Assembly (NCBI GenBank): GCA_041738875.1
Contig: JBGSOW010000059.1
Location: forward strand, 1-14,308
Length of the DNA stretch: 14,308 nt
DNA from: JBGSOW01 sp041738875
GTDB taxonomy: Bacteria > Patescibacteriota > Dojkabacteria > CALFHW01
Reading direction: 5' to 3'
This document shows positions 6,900 through 13,497 of this stretch, piece after piece. A model generated the notes under the pieces. It ran no database searches and was not told where the DNA came from. It worked only from the letters and a program-made list of their open reading frames with translations. Position 1 is the stretch's first letter. The number at the start of each line of letters is the position of its first letter. The translations under genes were made by a program, and so were the position numbers.

Positions 6900-7292
6900 T
6901 TAGTTAAAGATACCAGTAGTTTCGAGCAAACTTCTCAAAACAATCAGTATTAAAAGAATACTTAGACTAACCAAAGCTGCCAGCGCAATGATTCTAAAGG
7001 ACTCAACCAAACGAGATTTCTTTAAATTCGAAGCAGCTTTTTTAACTTTATCATTCCCGAAGCTATCGAGGTTTGCGAAACTATAACCTACGCAGTGTTT
7101 TCTTCTTGCTTGCAAATATCCTAATGCAGAAAAAAAACTTGCAGTCATTGCGATAAGTAAAATCGGAAAAACATTCGCAGTCAAATACATACCACTAAAA
7201 AAATACGCGAAACATGCAAAAATTTCTCCCGATCTTCGCCTTCTTGCTATATCTTTTGGATTAATATTACAAACTGCATTATTCTCTTCCAT
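6900..7292 (-). CDS. Small membrane protein, unknown function (130 aa)
   Basis: I do not recognise a named family. The start MEENNAVCNINPKDIARRRRSG places Cys8 and a basic patch on the cytoplasmic side. Three membrane segments follow, at about 24-41, 42-60 and 99-121. Between them is GYLQARRKHCVGYSF (58-72), with a second Cys67, and a charged amphipathic loop (about 74-97). A Cys-plus-NINP head with a GxLQAR...C segment after the second helix recalls small uncharacterised membrane proteins seen in other bacteria, but this is from memory only. The ATG lies 2 bases after the TAG of the upstream gene (106 aa), so the two are almost certainly co-transcribed and translationally coupled. The paired cysteines could form a metal or redox site; that is speculation. 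Confidence 0.7.
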   Translation of the reverse strand: MEENNAVCNINPKDIARRRRSGEIFACFAYFFSGMYLTANVFPILLIAMTASFFSALGYLQARRKHCVGYSFANLDSFGNDKVKKAASNLKKSRLVESFRIIALAALVSLSILLILIVLRSLLETTGIFN

Positions 7293-7294
7293 AA

Positions 7295-7615
7295 CTATTT
7301 CTGTCTTGAAATTATCCAGAAGTGGATTGCTAGAAAAGGCATCACAGCGAAAGATCCGATAAAAAGTGAGGCAAATGCAAATAAAAACCTAAACCAATAT
7401 TTTGTTGCAAATATTATCCAAATTGCTGCAAGTGTGGAGAGTGCGCCGATGTCTATAAACATTCCTCTGGCAAACGAACTAGTTGCCAAGGTATTTTCAA
7501 GGCCGATATCTGAACCAAATAGTCCGCGTGCGTCCAAAGCGAGCAGAATAATCGTGCCCAACCAACTAAACAATATTACAAGTGAGATTAATCTGTACTT
7601 AAATTTCATGCTCAT
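7295..7615 (-). CDS. Small three-helix membrane protein (DUF2834-like layout)
   Basis: The 106-residue protein has three hydrophobic helices at about 8-27, 52-70 and 74-101. An Asp lies at the head of helix 2 (MFIDIGALS) and the C-terminal helix reads IGSFAVMPFLAIHFWIISRQ. This order, with an Asp-containing second helix and a final GxxxAxPxxL...R segment, resembles DUF2834 proteins, for which no function is established. The match is by pattern only. ATG 7615 (or the next ATG, at 7609) is preceded by the extended -10 TGCTAGAAT at six bases, so translation is probably leaderless. It forms a two-gene unit with the 130-aa membrane protein. Function unknown. Confidence 0.7.
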   Translation of the reverse strand: MSMKFKYRLISLVILFSWLGTIILLALDARGLFGSDIGLENTLATSSFARGMFIDIGALSTLAAIWIIFATKYWFRFLFAFASLFIGSFAVMPFLAIHFWIISRQK

Positions 7616-7621
7616 AGCTAA

Positions 7622-7630
7622 ATTCTAGCA
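7622..7630 (-). promoter_or_regulatory. Extended -10 promoter of the small membrane-protein pair
   Basis: The minus strand reads TGCTAGAAT, then TTAGCT, then ATG. TAGAAT matches five of six consensus bases and has the TGn extension. The six-base distance to the start codon predicts a leaderless message. Confidence 0.58.
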
Positions 7631-7653
7631 TTTTTATAATTTGAATTGAGGAA

Positions 7654-7727
7654 TCGGGGGAACAGGACTCGAACCTGCGACCTCGCGGTCCCAAACCGAG
7701 CGTTCTAGCCAACTGAACTACCCCCCG
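7654..7727 (-). tRNA. tRNA-Pro (anticodon UGG)
   Basis: The minus strand folds into a cloverleaf. The acceptor CGGGGGG pairs with TCCCCCG (one G-T), with discriminator A and the Pro-typical C1-G72. The D-arm is GTTC...GAAC. The anticodon loop TTTGGGA gives UGG, reading CCA and CCG. The T-arm is GCAGG-TTCGAGT-CCTGT. The anticodon stem CTCGG/CCGCG has one T-C mismatch at 28-42. No CCA is encoded. With tRNA-Pro(GGG) it covers all proline codons. Confidence 0.95.
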
Positions 7728-7734
7728 TTTTACA

Positions 7735-7764
7735 AAACCTATACCCTGTATTCCCAAACCTATA
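7735..7764. repeat. Two direct copies of AAACCTATA, 21 bp apart
   Basis: AAACCTATA occurs at 7735-7743 and 7756-7764, two helical turns apart, just upstream of tRNA-Pro(UGG). On the minus strand they read TATAGGTTT. The same core recurs inverted in the 7785-7809 palindrome, giving four ACCTAT/ATAGGT elements within 75 bp. Function unknown. Confidence 0.45.
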
Positions 7765-7784
7765 TCATTAGTAGACCACTTAAC

Positions 7785-7809
7785 GAATAGGTTTATTATA
7801 CACCTATTC
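7785..7809 (-). promoter_or_regulatory. Inverted repeat enclosing the -10 box of tRNA-Pro(UGG)
   Basis: GAATAGGT (7785-7792) and ACCTATTC (7802-7809) are perfect 8-bp inverted arms around nine bases. The centre, on the minus strand, contains TATAAT (7795-7800) directly preceded by TG. The predicted start near 7788 gives a 60-base leader before tRNA-Pro(UGG). A palindrome over a -10 box looks like an operator. A hairpin in the Leu-Pro spacer RNA is the alternative. Confidence 0.45.
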
Positions 7810-7828
7810 CAATTTTTTACTTAATAAC

Positions 7829-7909
<81 letters not shown>

Positions 7910-7919
7910 TTTATAGAAC

Positions 7920-7927
7920 ATTATACA
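7920..7927 (-). promoter_or_regulatory. -10 box (TGTATAAT) of tRNA-Leu
   Basis: The minus strand reads TGTATAAT, with its last base 11 bases before the tRNA 5' end. The predicted start is near 7913, giving a leader of only about four bases. No -35 is evident. Confidence 0.5.
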
Positions 7928-7983
7928 GTAAAGAGGTTTAATTTGATTAAAATTTTGACTTAGATGATTTGGTGCCTAATTGG

Positions 7984-8055
<72 letters not shown>

Positions 8056-8099
8056 AACGTTTCTGACCAAAAGTGTAGTTAAAGACAAATGTATAGGAA

Positions 8100-8107
8100 A
8101 TTATACA
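8100..8107 (-). promoter_or_regulatory. -10 box (TGTATAAT) of tRNA-Cys
   Basis: The minus strand reads TGTATAAT immediately after the pyruvate kinase TAG stop (8108-8110). The predicted start is near 8093, about 38 bases before tRNA-Cys. The octamer is the same as at the Leu and both Pro tRNA genes. Confidence 0.5.
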
Positions 8108-9127
8108 CTAACGTGCAAGATACTGGCGGCAGTCTTGTTCGATTTTACTCATAAATTCAACTACTTCAGCAGGATAATCTCCCATTGTAGTTTCTTCAGA
8201 TAGCATAACTCCAAAAGCCCCATCCAAAATTGCGGTACCTACATCGTTTGCTTCAGCCCTGGTAGGATATGGTTTATGAACCATAGACTGCATCATTTCG
8301 GTCGCAACGATTACTGGTTTGCCAGCATTTCTGCCAGCAGCCATAATTTTCCTTTGAGCAACCGGAATTGCAGCGTAACCCATATCAACAGCAAGTCCAC
8401 CACGCGCAACCATAAGTCCGTCGACTACTTCAGTGATTTCTTTAATATTTGCAATTCCTGTTTCATCTTCGATTTTCGCAATTAGTTTAATAGGACTATT
8501 TTTTAGCGCGCTCTTTACTTCAAGTGCATCTTCTTTGTTGCGAATAAATGACGCTGAAACATATTCCCAATTCCGCTCAATTGCATAATTCAAAAGAATA
8601 AGATCATAATCCGTAAGTGGTGATTCCTGCAAAGTTAGTCCAGGGAAATTAATCGCCTTTCCAGGTTTTAAGATACTTCCCATTTTAACTCTAGCTTTGA
8701 ATCCCTCTTCTATGATTTCAGACACCTCGAGGCGAACGTCCCCATCGCCGACTGCGATTTCCTGTCCAACTGTTAATTTTTTATATGTTTCCGGGTAGTT
8801 CGCAGGGTAAATCGCAATTCCAGTAGTGGTTTTCTGCGAAAAAGTAAGTTCGCGACCAGCAGTTATTTCAATAGGTTCTGGGAATTTATTTAGTCTAACT
8901 TCAGGCCCTTTGATATCGATCATTAGTCCGACACCCTGATCAATTCCCTTGTACAACTTCTCAACTTTAAGCATCTCTGTTGTATCTGCGAAAGCGCCGT
9001 TAACCCGGGCAATATTCATTCCATTCTCGACCATTCTGAGCGCAACACTTTCATCCCAGCTTTTTGGGCCGATTGTACAAACAATTTGCGTAACTTTTCC
9101 AGGGAATTTTTTCGTAATATTTGTCAT
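8108..9127 (-). CDS. pyk: Pyruvate kinase, short form with altered metal site
   Basis: Pyruvate kinase transfers phosphate from phosphoenolpyruvate to ADP, the last step of glycolysis. This protein has 339 residues, against about 470-480 in the family. The A barrel (about 10-75 and 165-335) and the B lid (about 76-160) are present; the C-terminal allosteric domain is absent. Conserved parts are TIGPKS (18-23), R41, N43, DIKGPEVR (71-78), KIE (218-220), the ATEMMQSM segment with T276, PTRAEANDV and MLSEET. Unusually, the ARGD metal-ligand motif reads ARGGLAVD, with Gly244 replacing the Asp. The NFSH segment reads NGAF, and the Thr after D71 is Ile. Together these remove one Mg2+ ligand and two K+ ligands. 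Activity may be changed or lost. The TAG stop abuts the tRNA-Cys promoter. Confidence 0.85.
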   Translation of the reverse strand: MTNITKKFPGKVTQIVCTIGPKSWDESVALRMVENGMNIARVNGAFADTTEMLKVEKLYKGIDQGVGLMIDIKGPEVRLNKFPEPIEITAGRELTFSQKTTTGIAIYPANYPETYKKLTVGQEIAVGDGDVRLEVSEIIEEGFKARVKMGSILKPGKAINFPGLTLQESPLTDYDLILLNYAIERNWEYVSASFIRNKEDALEVKSALKNSPIKLIAKIEDETGIANIKEITEVVDGLMVARGGLAVDMGYAAIPVAQRKIMAAGRNAGKPVIVATEMMQSMVHKPYPTRAEANDVGTAILDGAFGVMLSEETTMGDYPAEVVEFMSKIEQDCRQYLAR

Positions 9128-9185
9128 GGTTGTGAATTTTGTAATAACATAATAATTGATTAATAATTAAGCTTATCACATCATG

Positions 9186-9194
9186 TGTTATATT
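9186..9194 (+). promoter_or_regulatory. Extended -10 promoter of gpmI
   Basis: TGTTATATT (TGn plus TATATT, five of six) lies five bases before ATG 9200. Transcription should begin at that ATG. This argues that 9200 is the real start, not the in-frame GTG at 9185, which would lie upstream of the -10 box. Confidence 0.58.
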
Positions 9195-9199
9195 TTTGT

Positions 9200-10771
9200 A
9201 TGCCCATGAACAATCAGAATAATTCAAATGAAAAATCCAGAAGACCAGTTGTATTAGCTATATTAGACGGTTTGGGGGTTGCGCCACCGAGTAAAGGAAA
9301 CGCAGTAACTTCGGCGCAAACCCCCAATTTAGACAAATATTGGCCGATGTATCCACACACTTATTTACAAGCTGCCGGCACAAATGTTGGCTTGCCGCAT
9401 GGAGTAGATGGAAATAGTGAAGTGGGACACATAAATATCGGTGCCGGCAAAGTCGTCTATCAGGATCTGCCTAGGATAGATAATGCTATTTCAAACGGTA
9501 GTTTTATGGAGAACGCCGCAATTTGCAAAGCAATTGACCTTGCTATAGAAAAAAATACAAATCTACATATTATGGGTTTGGTCGGTACTGGAGGCGTTCA
9601 TGCTTCAGTTGACCATCTGCTCAATTTGATTAAACTTTTGGAATCAAAAAGTTTCCCTCAAAATCGTGCCTTTTATCATTTATTTGCAGATGGTCGTGAT
9701 TCCGCACCGAAATCAGCTGCTGACATCCTCAGCACAATTGAAACAGAAATTATAAAAAGAAGGGTCGGAAGAATTGCAAGTTTAGTTGGTAGATACTATG
9801 CGATGGATCGTGATTCTAGGTGGGATAGGATTAAAACTGCATATGAACTTATAACTGCAGCGAAAGGAGAAGCTGCTCCAAATGTGCAGGCCGCGGTTAA
9901 AAAGAGTTACGATAAAAAAGTATACGATGAGATGATGGGTGCGTATGTGATTCCTGATGAGAACGGTAATTTTCATAAAGTTGAGCCTGGGGACTGTATA
10001 ATATTTTTTAATTATAGATCTGATCGCGCTATTGAACTTACGAGGACATTTGTAGATCCCAAATTTGACGATTTCCCAAAAAACTATATTCACGACGTAT
10101 TTTTCGTTGCGATGACTGAGTATGAGAAAGGTTTAAATGAAAATATAGCTTTTCCTCCTGAGGATATTACAAATCCAATTGGCAGAATTATTTCTGACAA
10201 AGGTATGAAACAGCTGCGAATTGCAGAATCGGAGAAGTTTCCGCATGTAACTTATTTTTTCAATGGCGGACGTGAAGAAGTCTACGAAAACGAAGACAGA
10301 ATCGAAGTACCTTCGCCGAAAGACGTGGCAACATATGATTTGAAGCCTGAAATGAGTTCAATTGAATTAACAGATGTATTAGTTGAGAAAATTAATAGTC
10401 AAAAATATGATTTTATTGTTGTGAATTACGCGAGTGTGGATATGGTTGCGCACACTGGAGTTTTGGACGCCTCGATTAAAGCTGTTGAGATAGTTGATCA
10501 GCAAATTGGGAGAGTTGCTGATGCTGTGATGAATGTTGGCGGCGCGCTTATAATTACTGCGGATCACGGGAATGCAGAGGAGCTATTTGATATTAGAACT
10601 GGCGAAGTTGATACTAAGCACTCGATCAATCCAGTTCCACTGTTAATTATCGCAAAAGATCTATCACCACGCGAACTTACAGTTGGCATGCTTGCTGATG
10701 TAGCACCAACTATCCTTGCTCTCATGGGGATTGAACAGCCGCATGAAATGACTGGGAGGAATTTGATCTAA
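9200..10771 (+). CDS. gpmI: Cofactor-independent phosphoglycerate mutase (GpmI)
   Basis: GpmI interconverts 3- and 2-phosphoglycerate in lower glycolysis through a phosphoserine intermediate and two Mn2+ ions. From ATG 9200 the protein has 523 residues, a normal length. Key sites are D23 in ILDGLG, the catalytic S73 in DGNSEVGHINIGAG, GGVHA, DGRDSAP, GRYYAMDRDSRWDR, FFNYRSDRA, HVTYFFNGG, D414 and H418 in DMVAHTG, D455 and H456 in TADHGNAE, and H474. All are intact. Other possible starts are GTG 9185 and ATG 9206; the extended -10 ending at 9194 favours 9200. It diverges from pyk, with about 70 bases between the two start codons. This pairs two consecutive-pathway glycolytic enzymes head to head (enolase acts between them). 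Confidence 0.97.
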   Translation: MPMNNQNNSNEKSRRPVVLAILDGLGVAPPSKGNAVTSAQTPNLDKYWPMYPHTYLQAAGTNVGLPHGVDGNSEVGHINIGAGKVVYQDLPRIDNAISNGSFMENAAICKAIDLAIEKNTNLHIMGLVGTGGVHASVDHLLNLIKLLESKSFPQNRAFYHLFADGRDSAPKSAADILSTIETEIIKRRVGRIASLVGRYYAMDRDSRWDRIKTAYELITAAKGEAAPNVQAAVKKSYDKKVYDEMMGAYVIPDENGNFHKVEPGDCIIFFNYRSDRAIELTRTFVDPKFDDFPKNYIHDVFFVAMTEYEKGLNENIAFPPEDITNPIGRIISDKGMKQLRIAESEKFPHVTYFFNGGREEVYENEDRIEVPSPKDVATYDLKPEMSSIELTDVLVEKINSQKYDFIVVNYASVDMVAHTGVLDASIKAVEIVDQQIGRVADAVMNVGGALIITADHGNAEELFDIRTGEVDTKHSINPVPLLIIAKDLSPRELTVGMLADVAPTILALMGIEQPHEMTGRNLI

Positions 10772-10793
10772 ATCTAAAAAGATCGTAACAAAT

Positions 10794-10815
10794 TTTGTTT
10801 TCAATTTGTTTTCAA
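10794..10815 (+). repeat. Perfect 11-bp direct repeat upstream of the anchored protein
   Basis: TTTGTTTTCAA occurs twice in tandem (10794-10804 and 10805-10815). It ends 18 bases before the TAGTCT -10 box, so it covers the -35 position. The one-helical-turn period suggests a dimeric activator site of the OmpR type, though the word differs from the TTACA boxes at 843-911. Just before it, AACAAATTTTGTT (10788-10800) is a short palindrome. Confidence 0.5.
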
Positions 10816-10830
10816 TTATATAGTTATTTC

Positions 10831-10839
10831 TGCTAGTCT
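10831..10839 (+). promoter_or_regulatory. Probable extended -10 of the anchored protein gene
   Basis: TGCTAGTCT lies five bases before ATG 10845. The TGn extension is present but TAGTCT matches the hexamer at only three positions. The spacing equals that of the other leaderless candidates, and the weak box fits a promoter needing an activator at the 11-bp repeats. Confidence 0.4.
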
Positions 10840-10844
10840 TTATT

Positions 10845-11582
10845 ATGAAGACAATAATCAGATCCTTGAAATTAATTTATTCAGCCAGTGGGGTGGTTAT
10901 TTTCACTGTGTTATTTGTGTTCGCAGGAATGGCTTTAGTTGCTTTGAATCCCGTTAGTGTAGAAGACTATACAGCATATATGAGGAATTATAATAGACAG
11001 AGTTCCCAAGTTGCTGGCGTGAATGTATCTCAAGATCAACTTACAAATGGCCGTTTCGTAAATGACGAAATTCGTGACGATAATTCAGATAGAAATGGTG
11101 TAGATAGTCCAGTTGACCCAGATGACCAGACGGACCAGAAAAAATTAGAGCAAATTAATCCTATAAGTAGTTTTATTTCTTTCGATGTTAGCGCGCTTGG
11201 ATATACTGGAGTGCAGTACAGCGCGCGCGCAAATGCAACCCAATACGTAATCGAAATCACTATGCCAGCAGGCGTTACGGATTTAGAATTTATAAAATTA
11301 ACTGAAATGAACAAAAGTCCAAAAGGTATTTTGGTAAAAACTGAACAGCTCGGGGATTCACTTTACCAACATGCGCTTTTGCCAAGTAGCGGAATTTTGA
11401 GCTTGCAAACTGATGATGAAAGTATGAATTTGGATCAAACTAAGCATATTTATGAGTTTAATTTTACGAATGGTCGTAAAGAAACTAGGTTGAATCTACT
11501 CAGAGATGCAAATGGTTTGAATAGGGAAGAACTTTTAGCCAACCAAACTAGATTTAGAATAACTTTTAGTTTGGTTGAGTAA
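10845..11582 (+). CDS. Membrane-anchored extracytoplasmic protein, unknown function
   Basis: I do not recognise this 245-residue protein. One N-terminal hydrophobic helix (about 13-35) after a basic start (MKTIIRSLKLIY) should anchor it with the bulk outside. Residues about 36-70 are polar, and about 72-100 form an Asp-rich low-complexity linker (VDSPVDPDDQTDQ). From about 107 to 245 alternating hydrophobic and polar residues suggest a beta-rich domain. There are no cysteines and no catalytic motif that I can see. It has its own probable promoter with 11-bp repeats. It lies downstream of gpmI on the same strand (73-base gap) and ends 21 bases from the convergent lepA. A surface or adhesion role is possible but not shown. 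Confidence 0.75.
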   Translation: MKTIIRSLKLIYSASGVVIFTVLFVFAGMALVALNPVSVEDYTAYMRNYNRQSSQVAGVNVSQDQLTNGRFVNDEIRDDNSDRNGVDSPVDPDDQTDQKKLEQINPISSFISFDVSALGYTGVQYSARANATQYVIEITMPAGVTDLEFIKLTEMNKSPKGILVKTEQLGDSLYQHALLPSSGILSLQTDDESMNLDQTKHIYEFNFTNGRKETRLNLLRDANGLNREELLANQTRFRITFSLVE

Positions 11583-11603
11583 TAAAATCTCGCAATAAAT
11601 CCA

Positions 11604-13448
11604 CTAAGTAGATAGTGCAGCTAAAAAGGCTGATTTTGGAATTTCGACATTTCCAAATTGTTTCATACGTTTTTTACCTTTTTTCTGTTTTTCCAATAGT
11701 TTTTTCTTTCGACTGATATCTCCTCCATATAGTTTTGCAGTAACGTCTTTTCTGTAGGCAGCGATTGTTTCTCTGGCAATAACATTACTTCCAACTGCCA
11801 CTTGAAGTGGGACTGAAAATTGCTGCCTTGGAATTAACTCTTTCAGCTTTGCAAGTAACTTTCTTCCTCTGGTATCAGCAGAAGATCTATGAGCCATAAA
11901 AGATAAGGCGTCGGATTCGACGTGATTTACTAAAGTTGAGACTTTTACGATGTCTGCTGTTTTGTATTCTTTGAATTCGTAGTCCATAGATGCGTAACCT
12001 TGCGTAATCGACTTTAGTTTATCGAAAAAGTCGGTCATAATTTCTGCAGTTGGTATGTTATAACGCAAGATTACATGTTTTTTGCCTGCGGCCATTTGGC
12101 TAGTTATGTATTCTAGACCGAGGTATTCTCCTCTGTGGTTATTTACTAAATCCATAATTCCACCGATATAGTTGTCTGGAGTAACGATTTCAAGTTTGGA
12201 AACTGGTTCTTTTACTTCTGCAATAAGTGATGCGTCAGGATAGTCACCTGCGTTACGCACGTGCAGTATATTCTCCTTGGTTATGTTTGCAGGGTTTATG
12301 CCCTCTAATTTTGAGAAGTCGGTGGTTGTCAGGGAAAGGTGGTATTCTACGCTTGGAGCGGTTGTGATTAGATCCATGTCGAACTCTCGCTCCAAGCGTT
12401 CTTGTGTTATTTCTAAATGCAACAAACCCAAAAATCCACAATTAAACCCGGAACCTAATGCATTTGAGTTTTCTTTTTGGAAAACTAATGAGGCGTCATT
12501 TAGAGCTAATTTTTCAATCGACTCCTGTAGTTCTGGAAATTCATCTGCATCAACAGGAAAAATACTAGCAAATACCATAGGTTTTGGTCTTTTATATCCT
12601 GGATGAGGTGACGTGCTGCGGTTGCTATTTAGTGTTACTGTATCTCCAACGTGAAGCGCGCGTATATCTTTGTAACCTGTTGCAATATAACCGACTTCGC
12701 CACTTAATATTTGCCCAGTCGGCTCAAGTGTTGGTTTTAGATAGCCGACTTCGATTGGTCTAACTATTTCTTTTGCATTCATAAAATATAATTCATCTGT
12801 TTGTTTGATTGAACCGGAGTTCACTTTCACCATAACTACGACTCCTTTATGAGGGTGGTAGAACGAATCAAAGATCATTGCTTTGGTTTCACCTGCAAGT
12901 TCTCTCGAAGGGGCAGGTACTACCTCTAAAATTTTATCTAACAAAGCTTCGACCCCAATCCCGGATTTGGCTGAGGTAAGGACCATCTCATCCTCGCGGA
13001 AACCGAAATTTGCAATTAATTCTAATTTTGTTTTTTCAACGTCTGCTGCAGGTAGGTCAATTTTATTAATTACTGGGATAATTTCTAGATTTTCGTCCAG
13101 CGCTTTATAAACGGTTGTAAATGTCTGCGCTTGAATACCCTGGGATGCATCTACCAAAAGCAGTGCGCCCTCGGAAGCTGCTAGTGAGCGTGATACTTCA
13201 TATGAGAAATCGACGTGTCCAGGGGTGTCGATTAGGTTAAGTATATGGTTTTTGTAATTCATACGAACTGTTTGGAGTTTGATCGTTATTCCTTTCTCTT
13301 TTTCAAGTTCAAGCGTGTCTAGTACACGATCTTCCATTTCTCTTTGTGCGATTGTCCCTGTATACGTGATTAAACGGTCGGCAAGCGTCGATTTACCGTG
13401 ATCGATATGTGCAATAATTGAGAAATTTCGTATATTTTGGTTTACCAC
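11604..13448 (-). CDS. lepA: Elongation factor 4 (LepA), ribosome back-translocase
   Basis: LepA is a translational GTPase that acts on stalled or mis-translocated ribosomes and helps 30S assembly. The 614 residues cover the whole family. The G domain has AHIDHGKST (13-21), GITIK in switch I (53-57), DTPGH (74-78), NKID (127-130) and the SAKSG loop. EF-G-like domains II, III and V follow. The LepA-specific C-terminal domain ends in a basic region with GGDISRKKKLLEKQKKGKKR and then FGNVEIPKSAFLAAL. The start is GTG 13448, the usual N-terminal position for the family (IRNFSIIAHIDHG). No Shine-Dalgarno is seen. A weak TATTAA lies six bases upstream, again leaderless-like. It diverges from the lysozyme-like gene across 49 bases. 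Confidence 0.97.
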   Translation of the reverse strand: MVNQNIRNFSIIAHIDHGKSTLADRLITYTGTIAQREMEDRVLDTLELEKEKGITIKLQTVRMNYKNHILNLIDTPGHVDFSYEVSRSLAASEGALLLVDASQGIQAQTFTTVYKALDENLEIIPVINKIDLPAADVEKTKLELIANFGFREDEMVLTSAKSGIGVEALLDKILEVVPAPSRELAGETKAMIFDSFYHPHKGVVVMVKVNSGSIKQTDELYFMNAKEIVRPIEVGYLKPTLEPTGQILSGEVGYIATGYKDIRALHVGDTVTLNSNRSTSPHPGYKRPKPMVFASIFPVDADEFPELQESIEKLALNDASLVFQKENSNALGSGFNCGFLGLLHLEITQERLEREFDMDLITTAPSVEYHLSLTTTDFSKLEGINPANITKENILHVRNAGDYPDASLIAEVKEPVSKLEIVTPDNYIGGIMDLVNNHRGEYLGLEYITSQMAAGKKHVILRYNIPTAEIMTDFFDKLKSITQGYASMDYEFKEYKTADIVKVSTLVNHVESDALSFMAHRSSADTRGRKLLAKLKELIPRQQFSVPLQVAVGSNVIARETIAAYRKDVTAKLYGGDISRKKKLLEKQKKGKKRMKQFGNVEIPKSAFLAALST

Positions 13449-13461
13449 TATTTTTTAATAT

Positions 13462-13470
13462 TGCTATGAT
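13462..13470 (+). promoter_or_regulatory. Extended -10 promoter of the lysozyme-like gene
   Basis: TGCTATGAT (TGn plus TATGAT, five of six) predicts a start near 13477, giving about 20 untranslated bases before ATG 13498. It lies in the 49-base gap divergent from lepA. The leader lacks a Shine-Dalgarno. Confidence 0.45.
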
Positions 13471-13497
13471 GAATAAGTAAGTTGATTCTATCATTTA

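Noticed and set aside
9185..9199. GTG at 9185 as the gpmI start
   Set aside because: It would place the start upstream of and inside the extended -10 element. Family N-termini do not need the extra residues MLYFC.
10771..10800. Intrinsic terminator after gpmI (AACAAATTTTGTT plus T-rich run)
   Set aside because: The palindrome is entirely A/T apart from one C-G pair and has no loop, so the hairpin would be too weak. It more likely belongs to the downstream promoter region.
11036..11314. Minus-strand 92-aa frame inside the 245-aa anchored protein gene
   Set aside because: The plus frame has a start, a membrane anchor and a promoter. The minus frame is shorter, lacks start signals and has no motif.
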